64,000 nucleotides of DNA. Source: Serinus canaria (Eukaryota; Chordata; Aves; Passeriformes; Fringillidae). The stretch lies in assembly GCF_022539315.1 (NCBI RefSeq), contig NC_066316.1:65391994-65455993 (forward strand), read 5' to 3'. Below, in pieces: positions 12,774 through 25,900 of the stretch. Under the pieces are notes generated by a model. It was given only the letters and a program-made list of their open reading frames with translations. It was not told the origin of the DNA and searched no databases. Every line of letters begins with the position of its first letter. Position 1 is the stretch's first letter. The position numbers were made by a program, and so were the translations under genes.

Positions 12774-15700
12774 GACTGGAGGGTATATTTGAAAGTAGAA
12801 AATAAAACTCTGATTTTGCAAACTCCACAGAGTGTTTTCCATTCCTTTTGGTAAGCACTGTAATTAAGGAGTTTGTACTTCACCTGACCTAGCAGCTGGA
12901 TCACTCCACTTGTCCTTTTTAAGCTCCAAGGAAGAGGCTGTCTGGAACCTCAGCAGGCTACTGAGATCCAGAAGTGCTGTCACTGCCTCCCGACTTGAAA
13001 CAATCCTTTCCAGCCCTCTCACATACCACACAGGTCTCACAGTTCAACTCCCAAGCTCCTGGAGACCACAAAATATTTGGCAGTGCAAGAGGTCTATGAT
13101 CTTTCCTGTTTGGTTTTGCTCAGAGCTCTATAAGGCAGACAGTTGGTGCAAAGGCACAGGAGGCTTCAGGGGTTTCAGTAGAGCTCTCCCCTTGCGTTTT
13201 GGTTTGTCTCTCTGTCCATGCAGGCAGCTGGCTGGCATCCTTCAGCCATTTGGAAGTTAGTTTGCCTCTGAAATATGCATTAGTGCCACATACTGGCTTT
13301 CATGCTGGAAGGTGGATGCATGCCATATGGCCAGTGATTGGATATATTTCACACTGTTTTCAAATCTACCAGCAAGACAGTTCAAATCATCTTCTAAGGC
13401 TGATGTAAGTTACCAGGGTGATAATTCTGTGTTCAAGTAGTTATCTGGCTTCCTGTCAGATTTATTTGATTCTTATAATTCTCCAAAAATAGCACACGAT
13501 CATGTATAAGTTTTTTAAAGTTCTGTCAGAAAATCAGTTATCACCATAAAAACTGCATACAAAATTTATGTTACTTTTCATCTGAAATCCTTTCCTAAGT
13601 ACTTTGATTTTTTTTCAACTTCTTTTTAGAAAGAAGCTGATCTCTTTTTCCTAAACCCTGATAGCAGTACAAAGTTACAAAGTAGCTGGCACTTCACAGA
13701 TGCATTAAGCATTCCATCAGTATTCTTTCTTTTACATCCTCAATAAAAAGTAGTACAATAATGACACTATACATCCAATTTCAAATAGCTTCATACATTT
13801 TATTGTTATAATTCGGTTTTAAATTTAGAAAGAAAACTTATATTTAGCAGGCAGATTTTTACTTACAAAATCTCAGCTTTGGACTTACTAAGCAGTTTTA
13901 GTAACTTCAAGCCAGGTAAATGCAAAAATAAAAGCACCTTAAAATATCAATTTGATAGAAAAGATGTATGCAAAGAGCTGAGTTGTGTATATCGATTAAC
14001 TTTTCTCTACCAGTTTTCCTATTTTATTAATGCAGAGACTGAGGCAGATCCAGGTTGGTGACTTAGAACAAGAATTTTATGCAGGTGCTAACTCTGTAAA
14101 GGGAACATCACAGAAATCTTATTGCTAATGTTTTACTGGCAGCTAATTGCTTCTGCTTGGGCTAAATAATTAGCAAACTAAAGTGTACTGAATAAATAAA
14201 AGTTTTAAAATCCAAGCAAGTCACTTTATAAGTTGCTTCATGCATCCCAAGAAACCCTGAGACAATCCATTGACAAAACTTACCCAAGGACAAAAGAAAA
14301 TATTTTCCAGTTCATGAGGTCAGGAGTAAGTTGTTGGTGATCAAGCAAACCTTTCATTATTAGTTTGTGGAATCTAGTAAGAGTATTTTTTCTTTAGTGG
14401 TTTTCTTTTCCAGAACTGGGAAGTACTGGTTTCTTTCCCTCCCTTACTAATGACTAAGATGCAGTGCTATGCTGGGCTGGCCAGAGGTAGGGGGACAAGA
14501 AGAATGTGAGCTGTCTCTTTTTCTCTAGACAATTTCAATGTGGCTTGAAAGCAAGTCCTGTCCAGGTCAGCTTTAATAAGAAGGAGAATTCTCGCCAGGG
14601 ATTGTGGTTACCCTCAAGACTTCATTTAAACCTCCTGGGAGCACAAATATAAATTCCATTAACAACTTGCTATATTTTAGCTTTCAAAACCAAAACCCTA
14701 GTGTGCTTTGTAACACAGATGAATAGCTAGGATACAGAGAATATTACCAGATTTTTTAATTAATGAAATCTACACCAGCAAGAAATTGAAATATTGTTTG
14801 AACCACATAGGGGTACTAAAGACTCAGTATGTCTACTTTTTATTGATTCTTTTTCTACTAGGAAATATAGAATAAAAAATGAATAAATCAAGCACTAAAA
14901 CTCTTGTTTTATTAAAATAATTTTTTAATTTTTATTTTAATTACAATGAGAATGCCCCCTTTTTGTTATTTCTTGCCAGGCACCAGAAAACTTTATTCAG
15001 TTTTCCTTTGAGGAAGAAAATACTACTGCAGTTGCAATACAAGCACTTTTGTCATCCTAATAGCTTCACTACGTGGTTTATTATCACTATCTCTTTATGT
15101 TTCTTGGAATAAGCAGGTAAGTTCACAGAAGTGGAGTGACATAAAATCTAAGCTCCACAGATATTAATATTAGATCTGTCCTCTGGCAGGTCACCCAATA
15201 GAATAAAATTTTGCAGCAGGTCAGGTGTGGACATAATCACTTTTTTTTTGTTGTTTTCACATTTCCCAAAGCTCACTACAATAAACTCTTCATGCTGACA
15301 TTATGACTTCATGCTGGTTTTATGCTAAATGCAGATCAAACAACTGATGCTTTATAAAGCTGAAGTGATGGGAACCTCAAAGAAAGTCTGCTGGGACAAA
15401 GTTAACCTTGGTGATATTTCTAGAGAGAAATCTTATCAGCACCCTACACCAGTGCTTAATTTAATGTGTTGTTCTGCATGAGGAGCCTTAAGCCTAGGGC
15501 CTCATGAAGAATATAATATTAAAAGTGAGCACACATATTCAAGTTCAGCTCAAATGAAAGTGTTTGAAGATGTTCATACTCAGACCCTAAGGATGTTTCT
15601 GAATGCTCCTTCCTTTCTACAGCTGTCCACCATTACACCAGTTTTGGAGCAGCTACAATGTTCTACTAACTGCAAACAGTGTTTCTGTGAAAGCTTTTAT

Positions 15701-16818
15701 TTGAGTTTCCATACAGATTACCTCCATTTCTTTCCCTTTGCTGTGGGAACGTTTGCAGGTGCAAGTGGAATGCTGGCAAAGTCCTGAAACTAGGAGATCA
15801 TGGAGAAGAGCAGGGCTGGGGATTCCTATCTGTGCCTCAGGTCTTGCAGGGCACATTTTCACTGCCTTTACCCCAATGCCATGAAAAAGAGCCAAAACCT
15901 CCCTAAGCAGTTAATGCCAACACTGAGGGGTCCCTTCCAGGATTGTTCCTAAACAGGAGCTCTCCCCTGAGTTACACACACAGTCCCAGCTACATAATGT
16001 ACGGCTACACTGTAATTGCTGGGTAAGCAAAGAGGGAGAATGAGAAGGTTTTCTCCAGGATATGGAAATTTCCCAGCTGTGCAAGACAAGGACAGGACTT
16101 CATCACGAATCAGTGGTTGGGTAAAAACCTAGCCTAGTAAAAGGACAGTCCTTAAGGATGAGAATCACCCCACCTAAGGCTGACAGACCCTAAATCTGTG
16201 CAGGATGGCAAGGCTTCTTTTATAGTTGATGGAGAAAAATGGGTGTCTCTAGCATGTTGCTCTTCCCCACTTGAGTGTACACAGATGTCTAAAATAGACC
16301 ATGTGAGTCACACGCTACAAATGCCCGTTTCTTTCCTTTGCTCCAAAAAAGTAATCTAGACAACAAATGCCTAATTGTCAATGTCCAGAGTCCACTTGCA
16401 TGAAAGCCAGTCTGGCTGGAAGGATGTGATTTGTTCAGCTGGGCTAATTAAACATCTCTAAAACAGGACAAACAGCAATGATTAGAATTAATAGGACTGA
16501 TGAACACCAAAGGACTAGAGGCATAAGACTGAAAATAAATTATCTACTTTTCTTTCCTCTTCCTCCTCTCTTTCATGAAAGATGAACGTTGACTATGCAG
16601 ATAAAAAGAACATGCCCCCAAATCTTGACTGTCTTCTACAAACATCCATTTTCTGGGTAAAATTAGATGTCTTAGCTTGAATACAGCCAGTGTCAGAGGC
16701 CATGTGGATAAAAGAAACTCCTGAACTAATATTTATGCTAAGCAAAATTATGTGGGCTTACTCCTTTTACTTGCATTCACTCTTCTCATTAAACTTTGTA
16801 CTATGCCTTTTACTGCAA

Positions 16819-16851
16819 ATTCTGCAAATATCTTTTAGATATTTGCAGAAT
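16819..16851. repeat. Perfect 15 bp inverted repeat, 3 nt loop
   Basis: ATTCTGCAAATATCT and its exact reverse complement are separated by TTT. The stem is 15 bp with no mismatch. It is not associated with a gene, a T-run terminator or a recognisable element. Confidence 0.95.
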
Positions 16852-18639
16852 ATCCTTTAAGATCAGGGTTAACTGAATTAAAAAAAAAAACAACCCAGAG
16901 TAACTGGCTGGTCCCAGTCCTAAACATCAGGATACCTCAGCAGGTAACAACCAGCTGTTTCTGCTTCATTCCATAACCTGGATTAAGAAACTGGTCATGT
17001 CTGATTGGCATTCAAAACCTTTTGCAGACAGCAAATGGTGCAGCATATTCCCAATGGGGCACATAACAGCCTCCTTTAACACTTGCAAACGAGAATATTG
17101 GCTTGTCTACTTCATTAGTAACTTTCCAAAACCTCATTGACTAAACATTTGAACAAACTAGGTAAATAATTATCTTTCTCTCCAGTTGATACAGAAGTAA
17201 AAATACACAGCCAATGGTCATTGATGGTGAGGTATTTTAATTTCATAAGAAAATATTCAGTTGGGATGATCTTTGTAATTGTACTGTACTCCCTTATTTA
17301 TTGAATTAGGTTGCCTGGATCATGGTCCAGTCAGTTATGAGAAAGAAAAGAAGGAGCTTCAGTCCAAAACGGCAATAATCAATTGCAATTCTCCTTTCCT
17401 GTAAAGCAACTGGTTTATCATGATGGCATTTCAAAGCACTTCTAAATTCAGACAGCCAAAGGCCCCAAGTAATGGGAGAAGTGCATCCACTACTGTGGGG
17501 GATGTTTTTACAGGTATTTGCTCTTTTTTCCTTTCCACATCCATCTGAAGAACCTAGAACCAATAATTCTGTGATTGTTACTGAGCAGTATGTGCCACTG
17601 CAGTATTTTCTTACATTTCCTTTGCAAAATATCTTTTATTCTATTACTTTTTAATGACTTAAAACAGTCATTTCCCATCTTGGTCAAAGTTTTTTGTAAA
17701 GGTTGTCCTGTCACAAAGATCACAAGGCCTTTTTCTTCCCACTTAAGAAATGATACAGTCACTAGAAAAAAGCTTTGACTAACCTCTCTTAAAAGTGTGC
17801 AAGCAATATAAACTTATTTTTACTGTGCATAGTTATTCATTTTACCAGGAAAATAAACTACTTGGCAGAGAGGACATACTTTAAACCAACCTTTCAAGAC
17901 CTCCCTTGAGATTTATTTGAAAATAATAGTCCTCTAAGACAAAAAAAAAAAAAAAAAAAGAAAAAGGTAAAAAAGAACACTGATGAAGGACACCTGAATT
18001 TCTTTATATCAAATATTCAGGCATTTATTGGAACTTGCATCTCAATGAAAGGAAAATCCCTTTATATGATGTCTCCAGATCCCAATGGACGGAAAAAAAA
18101 ATTTGAAAAAGCAGAAAGCCTAAAATGACTGGCTACAAATAAATTACTTAAAATGGCAAAATTAATTGCTCCTTAAAGAAAAAAAAAGTTCAAGAAAATG
18201 CCAACAACTCTTACACCTACCAGGGAATAAAAGTATCTCTAGCAAAGTAGTTGAAATATCACAGTAGAAATCAATGTGATTCCAGATTAAATGGAAATCT
18301 TCAGTGAAGTCAATGTCTGATGTAAGTATATGTCCATAATCATAGTCAAGGAACAAGCAAAGTTTAAACAGCTTAATGCACTTGAGCCTACTCACAAGCT
18401 CCCTTTTATCTCAGAATTCTGAAAAATGGCCATTTAATTAAAACCAGATCCAACAGAAAGATTCTTAATGAAGATGTTACTTAGGCAGGGCTACAAAATA
18501 TGCTAAAGTCATAACAGCATTTGTGCCAACACTGGAGAATAAAAAATTACTCAAAATTTTTTATCCTTTCACACCTTAGGCTCCTTATTAATCATATGAT
18601 GAAATTTGAAGGAAAGAATAATTAAAGACTTGAAGCTAA

Positions 18640-18970
18640 ATGGACAATAGAATAAATGTAACATGGCTTTAGAAAAGTTGGGTCATGTCAGACCAGCCTG
18701 ATTTTTTCCTTTGATAGGATACCCGATTTTCCAGACAAAAGAACGGCACACGGAGATTAGATTTTATCTGAACTTCAGCAGAACATTTGGTAAGGTGTCA
18801 CAATGGAGATTACCTGATAAACTGGAAAAAAGAAGGTTAGAAAAAGACTGTGAAGGTGCTGACTACAGTGACTGCTGCAGAGGAAATGCCAATGAACTGC
18901 ACCAAAAGGGAAACCTCTGGGCTAAAAGAGATTAATCCAGTAGAGCTTCTCCAGAGCAGTCTTGATATAA
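18640..18970 (+). mobile_element. CR1-type LINE fragment, reverse-transcriptase region
   Basis: The order of segments 'ggtcatgtcagaccagcctg', 'ttgataggataccc', 'ttatctgaacttcagcagaa' and 'ggtaaggtgtcacaatgg' matches the part of avian LINE ORF2 that encodes the reverse-transcriptase motif D-x-S-K-A-F-D-x-V. The frame is broken by substitutions and small gaps, so the copy is dead. It runs in + orientation. Confidence 0.65.
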
Positions 18971-19734
18971 GTTTTATTTCTAATTTACTTTTGTGATTTC
19001 ACTCCAAAACCAGAAATGAGTACAAAAAGTTTGGGGGGAAAAAAATAAAAATAAAGAAAAGAAGCACTGACAGGGACAAGAACACCATGAAAAGGAAAAA
19101 AATGGAGCAGAATATTAAACATGGGATGGAAGTGCACAGTACAGGGCCCCCAGCTGAGAACTCACCCAAGCTATCTGAAAACTTTGTAACTTCCCAGTTC
19201 TTTGTATAATCACTAGAAAGATGTGAAGAAATCCACTGATATTTTATATTATCTACTTTAGACCCATGTCTAAATGGGATGAATGGAGATTGTCTGGAGA
19301 TTCTTCCATCTTTCTACAGTCATTCATAATGTACATTTGGAAGTCTTCCTCAGGTGCCTAACTTTAAACGAAAAAAAAAAATTCCCCAAGGACTATTGAA
19401 AAGCTATTTTTCAGTAGCTCATCAGCCAGAAATCAGGTAAGAGAAAAACATGCAATTTTCTTTTCTGACCCAGGGCTCAATAAAACACAAATAATTTCTT
19501 CAGACATACTACACAAGATAAATTCAACTGAAGCAGCAAAGAGTTAATACAAGTGTAAAAATATTAGTGAAATCTTATCTGAGTCAATATCTGGCTGTCC
19601 ATATTCTGCAAGACTCTTCGAGAACACAGCTTGTCTTGCAAGAAAACACTGCAAGAGCAAGAACTAAATGCCTCATTAGACCCTCCCTTGCACAAGGGAG
19701 AAGGACAGTTTTCTCTTAAAACCCTCCACAGCAG

Positions 19735-19900
19735 CAGGTCAGAAACTTGCCACAGATTTAGGCTGGAAACTTTCTTGAACATGAGAACAGTGAGGCTGTG
19801 GGAGTGCCTTCCAGAAGAGCTACTGAAGGCCAGAAACCTGAGGAGTTTTAAGTGACCTGGACTGTTTTATGAAACAATTATACGATGCAGGGCCTGAGAA
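19735..19900 (+). mobile_element. CR1-like LINE fragment, 3' part
   Basis: Segments such as 'cagtgaggctgtgggagtgc' and 'aggccagaaacctgaggag' follow the order of the LINE 3' region ('agtgaggcactgg... aggccagg'). It has the same orientation as the fragment at 18640-18970 and may be a remnant of the same insertion. It is strongly decayed. Confidence 0.4.
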
Positions 19901-22146
19901 GAAGAGGTGTGCCAGAAGAATCTTGCTAGCTTTATTTTGGCTTGAAAGAAGACCTCAAAAGCTAAATTCCTAACTATAATGTTGAAATGGGCTGAAATTC
20001 CCTGAGAACTTTTACTTTACACTTTACCAGCATGAAAAAAACACCTTCCAGGCTATTAAAATATTTTTTTTCCAGTGTACCCTAGTATATTTATACAGGT
20101 TTTCAAAGGGAAAGGACAGATTTGTCAATTCTGATGACAGTTACAGAACCAAATGTCTGAATTCAAAGCTAACATTCCTTTTTATGGGGGTGTGTTAATT
20201 TATTAATATAAAATACTTGGTTGTTGTTTTTATTTATTGATTTATCTATTTATTTACTTTTTAAAGAAAGAAACAAAGGAACAGTGATTTGAACAATATA
20301 AATGAGAAAAAGTTTTCATTTGGTCAGCTCAAGCACGTGGACTTTTTATTAAAGTCCTTTTTTCACTTTTTTTTCCCCTTGACCTTTTCTGGTATATACA
20401 CATTCCTAAACAAAGTAAATAATTAGTAAAACAATAAATCATAATTAAAATAAGCATTGCAACTTGATTTCATTTAAGTAACTTTTTGCAATTTCATATA
20501 AAATAGGAGGTTTAAAGTTCGTTATAAGTCACAGCTATTTAATTTCTGATGTCCTTATGCAACTTTGAAAGACAGTTTGAAGAGTTTCATGGAAAAACAT
20601 TTATTTACTCAGACACCTGGTGGTTTTGTTGCTTGTTTAGTTCAAATCATCACAGTGTAAGTAAAGAGTCAATAACTGTGAATAATCAGAATTTATTTCT
20701 TCTCCTAGGAGCTGAAATCTCACTTCGTCATTTTGCCAATTTTAGTAGTATCAAAAATCTGAGGACTGAACCTATTCTTCTCTTATAAACGTATCTTCTT
20801 GTAGCACAAATTTGGGAAAAAACATGCTGCAACAAGCATTTAGTGATAAAAATACTGGAACCATAAAATAAATGTATATAAAAAAAGATATTTGTTACTC
20901 TTTAATTCTCAACCTTACATTACTTCACCAAAGAAAAAGCAGACAGTTAATAAAAACTTATCGATAATAAGTTTTAATGTATTTGAAGCATACATTATCT
21001 TGACTTTATAATGGAAATGGAAAAATGAAAAGTTTAAGTGGATTATCCAAAATCATGCTTATCTAAATAAGCTTTCCACAAAAGCAAAAATACAGGTAGA
21101 AATCAAAACATCTCTTGATTTCTCTGTGCTGTCGTAAACAAGAAAAAAAGCCCAACAAACCCAGGATTACCAATTAAACTATTCACAGGATATGTACATC
21201 TTAATTATTTTAGCTGTATTGTTCTACAAAGTATTCAAACCGGTCATAAAGAAATCAGTCTGCTGATTTCTCTCTTTATCACAGATCTTGCTTGCCCTGT
21301 GCTGGGATGCAGTAACCCTAAGTAGTCAGAGCTATATAGATGCTGCAGGGACAAGGCCAACGGGCCCTAAGTGCAGCCTGAAGCTTTGCTCTCATGCAAT
21401 AATGCTCCCTCCATTCTCACAACAAAGCTTTTTAAGGAACTTAATTACATTTGAGATTGTAAAACTCCTTTGAAATTTCCCAAAGGTCTTCAGTTTACCC
21501 TGTGACATGTACACAAGCTACTCTTTTGTGCTCACACGGACTCCGTATGGGTTTTCTTAGAAAGTCAGGCTAAACATTTAAAGATAGGAGAACATGACAA
21601 ATAATGTCATCCAAGATTCCTTTGCCAATCTCAAAAGGTGCCAAAGATCGATATAATAGTGAAATCACGATCTAAAGCCAGAATTGTAGAGAAATGTGAT
21701 ATCTACATATGATGATAGAGAAGAGAAAAGATTTCAAAGCAGGGCAGAATAGCAAGCAAAGTTTCCCTGAAAAATCAGTGTGCAAAAAGCGTGCTCTCAG
21801 AGATCAATAAACATCAATTTACTATTTTGCAACTAGAGTGCTTTTCCACACTGCATATTAAATAAAAATAAGAAAAAATGTATCATGTGAACATGGTACT
21901 GATTGAAGAGGTAATAACTGATTTCAGAATGAACTTGCTATGTTTTTTAATGTGAAGTTACCGAGTAATTTCTCATTTTGAAGACATAAAGATCTGATGG
22001 TTAGAAGCAATTTTACCCAAAACAGAAAAACAACTATTTAGGCAGTCAGTCTTCACTGCTGGGTCTCTGTCATTAGCTATATTATCTACTAAATGTATCT
22101 TTGATAGACAAATTCTTTTAAAATAGAGCCGATGTGAATCTGTATC

Positions 22147-22265
22147 AAAATATCCTGAGCTGGAAGGGACTCTGAAGGATCACCAAGTCCATCTTGTAAG
22201 TGAATGGCCCATGCAGGAAGCAAATGCACAATCTTGTTGTTATTAGCACCAAGCAAACTGAGTTA
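22147..22265 (-). mobile_element. CR1 LINE 3' end, diverged subfamily
   Basis: 'cctgagctggaagggac', 'aaggatcaccaagtcca' and 'ttagcaccaagcaaactgag' follow the order of a CR1 3' region read in reverse. The element therefore lies on the minus strand. It is truncated and diverged. Confidence 0.65.
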
Positions 22266-22644
22266 CTCTCAGGTTAAATTATGTATGTCAAACCCTGGTT
22301 GTAACATGTCAAGTGAATATGGTTTTATGACTAATTTTTGAAGAAAAGCTGTACATTTTCTAGGAGAGCAAAAAAGGAAGTGTCAATGTGTTCACATTTC
22401 ATACACATTCAAGAAAAAATATAGTTTGCATATTTTAAATAAAAAATACATAAGAAAATAAAGACTGAACTATACATGCCATTACTATCTCATTCCTGTC
22501 TACCTGCTTATATTTTCTAATTAATTTCACAATGCTTCAATGTCATGTGGTAGATTACTCAAATTTTTAAGCCTTACCTTTAAATCTCTTTACCGCTGAC
22601 AAAATCAATTTCAAGCTTTGTGTGCCTTTCTTTCCTCCTGCTTA

Positions 22645-22954
22645 TCTATCTGCATTTCTATGGAGAGTCTCACTGAAATTTCTAGGTTTCTTATGAATGC
22701 CAATGCATTTATTTTCCAAACTTGTCAAGGGCTTTATGGGAGTCTGGCTGGTAACAGGCACTGGGATCCTTGGGCTGGAACTATTTATTGCCATGGTTGT
22801 AAAATGCTCAGCAGCCTGATCAAGAAATGCATAGATTCTTCTCCTGAGATAACAATTTTGCTCTTCCAGCTTTTGCACATTTGTCTGAACCTCTCTTAAA
22901 AGTTTATCAAACTTACAAGTTCCAGTCACATATCTCCTTATCCAGGTGCTTTCC
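22645..22954 (-). other. Weak exon-like open frame, unknown
   Basis: On the minus strand an acceptor-like tract (TCTGCTTTGCTTAG) ends just before 22954. It is followed by about 103 open codons ending in a stop. The predicted peptide is hydrophilic with a short heptad-like stretch (FDKLLREVQTNVQKLEEQN) and then a Ser/Pro/Thr-rich part. I do not recognise it. Chance frames of similar length occur elsewhere in the window, so this is a candidate only. No polyadenylation signal or upstream exon was tied to it. Confidence 0.12.
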
Positions 22955-25900
22955 CTAAGCAAAGCAGATGGTCAGAAACACTTTGCAGCATCATTACCTC
23001 TATGCAAACTTTGCTACATGTAGCTTTTATCATTATGTAACTGGAAATGATGACAAGCAATGCTCGCACCAGCCCAAGAGTGTATTTCTTTTATTTTGCT
23101 CTTTTCAGGTATGTATTGTATAATCTTTCCTTCCTAACCACAAGACTGTACCCTGCCCCTAAGTCTGTTTATTTTTTCAGAATTAATTTGCATTTTTCCT
23201 ATGGCACAAAGAATTAAAAATCTACATAGGCCAAGCTAAAGCCTGGGATCAAGCTAACCATTTTAAGTTCTAGGATTGTCTAAGGTCCTAAAATATTTTT
23301 TCAAGCTATAATTTATTATGCATTTATAGCCTGGTGCTTGTTTGAAGGGAGGTGGTTGTATGCAAAGGAAATAAGAACATACATAAGGGAGGATCATATC
23401 TGATGGATGAATGGAATTGCAGTCTTCAAGCATATGGATGAAAGAAGTGTCAGTTAAGTACAGGAAAGTGAAGTTGAGGACAAAATTGCAACCAGAGCTT
23501 TAGAGAGACCACAAGTTTTGTTTTTTTCCACTTTTGAAGAAACACCCAGTTCTCTTTCCCACAGAACATTAAATAATCTTTGTTGAGACGTCATTTCAAT
23601 TTCTGTGCAAAAATAAATATTCGTTTTCCACTGAAACAAAGAAGATATGAAGAATATTTGTATCATGATTCAGAAATTTAGAAAATCATTATTATTTTGG
23701 CCTCATGGCTTTTTGAAATGTTAGAAATAAATGTTAACTTTGGATAATGTTACTGCAAAACAGATAAAGAACTAAATCTTGCTGTAAACAGTAAGAAGTT
23801 GCAAATATTTTCTCAGACTAACTATAAAAGATAGTCTGAAATGACTTACTGAATGAAACACAGGGCAAAGATGTAATTACTTGATAGTTTTAGACATACA
23901 GATTTTTCTCTATGTAATAGAAGGAGATCCAGAAGACACATGGGTAATTTTTAAGAAAGACCAAATCTCTAGTGAAAAAACGCATTTGAATGAAATACTA
24001 TCTACTTGTAACAATTACTATAGCTAAAATAAATACAGATGATGGTAAGGGTGAAAGACAAAACTATGTACCTTGAGGGCATTCATTTGTGAAAAATATT
24101 CTAGAGGTGTTCTGGCTAATCTATCATATGGTGGTATAAATAGGCATGATGCAAAATATAATTAATGAAGCAAACTTGAAACAAAAGTTCTTAAGCAAGA
24201 GCAACAACAACCACTGGCACCTAAAAATCATATTAATAAGACTTCTTTCTATACTATAAATCCATAAAATTTATGTAACAGCACAAGCTGTCTCCTGGTG
24301 TTAAAGTGCTCTGGTTTTACACTTCAGCAAAATTCTAAAATACACGCTTCTGAAATTTGCATTATGCATTTAGGTAATATAAGTCTTCAAAGATTCCATT
24401 CTTTCTATGCATTTTCTATTCTCACATAGCGCTGCTGTGCCAGTAGGATTACATAATTCACTATTCTTGCCTATGAACTCAATGCAAGTCTCCTTGAGGC
24501 ATGAAGAGGACTTCATGTGCAAGTTCGTCCCCCAGTGGAGAAACAGCCACAGCCGAAAGCAATGAGCTTCTCAGTTCTCAGCTCCTTCGGTATACTGTAG
24601 AGGAAAGTCTCCCAAGATTACAAATCTTGCATTGAAGTAGAGTGAAAATCTCTAAGAAATAGCCATAACACAGTGGGGACCAGGAAAACATGAAAGGAGA
24701 GGGGGGGAAAAGCAATGATTTACTGCAAAGGAATGATGGTTTATCCTGTCCTTATACAAGCCATATTAACTACCCAGCAGTGCTGGGTGAAAGGCCAAGT
24801 AAAAGTGCATTCAACTCAAAACAATTCAGAATGGACATAAACTGAATTCAGAACCTTATACACAGAAATTATTTTATGGAAATCCATAGTTTATTCTCTC
24901 CTATTTTCTGTCTTTCGCAACACTCCTGCAACACTTACCACTCTGGACTGTAGATATTGCAGTCCTAAGCTGGGAATTTAAAGGGATGCATTAAGAAAGT
25001 TCAGATACATGCCAAATAAATACATGACAGGAAATGTCACTTTCATGATAAGATTTATCATAAAAATAAAGGCATGCATCCTTTACATAGAGCAAACACC
25101 TGAGAACAAAGTTCTGAAAAAATGATCTTGTATTCCTTCTTCTTAATATGTCACGTTCACTACCTTATTTCCATATTTATTTACATGCTCACATATACTC
25201 TGCACACAAATCTCTTTTTAAGGCTTTTTAAGGCTTCTATTGGCTTTCTTATGACTGTCAGCACTACCACCCACTAAAGCATCCCAGAGTTTTACAAACA
25301 TTTATGAACATTCATCAGATTCCTAAAAGATACTGGCACTTTGCTATTCCCATCCTACAAAAGTCCCCAGTTCACTGAGGTAGACAGATGCTGTGGCACA
25401 TATATCCACTAATTCTGGCTGCTCCTTTCCCTGACATTTTTACTGTTTTCCAAACTTATTAATAAAGAGAAATCCCATTCATTGGTACTATAACCTTTTG
25501 TTCTGCCCTTCTGCATGTCAAGCCTTCAGTCCCTGGACAATGATAAAAGGTATAGCAAAAAACAAAGGATCACCTGGAAAGAACTGTGTCTTGTGAAAAC
25601 CTTATGCCTCTAAATGTGGAGAAGTTCTGCAGTTTAGGAAAAAACTTTTCTTTCCTGGACTCAGTGTCAAAAATTCCATAGAAATGAATGGGATCACTGC
25701 CCTCAGAGCAGCAGTGCCCTAACATGGGCATTCCCACTTAGTCTTTTCTATGGCACTAAATTAGAATTTTCAGTCAAATGTGAGTTTTAGGTTTAGAGTT
25801 GTAACTGACTTCAAATTTGAATGAAGTTCATGTTATCTCAGAAATTGGCTCATCCTTAGTGGACAGACTCAAACTGAACTAAATCAGGCAGATTAGCAGC

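Larger units (their letters stand above)
8250..18630. other. Non-coding DNA, no gene seen
   Basis: Only scattered chance frames occur here, the longest being 116 codons at 12910-13260. Notable simple features are A16 at 10734-10749, a GGA-rich purine run at 12231-12273, a perfect 13 bp tandem duplication at 12748-12773, A19 at 17941-17959, and inverted repeats at 11670-11694 and 16819-16851. Confidence 0.6.

Noticed and set aside
20953..20975. 9 bp inverted repeat AAAACTTAT / ATAAGTTTT
   Set aside because: It is short and AT-rich, within chance expectation.
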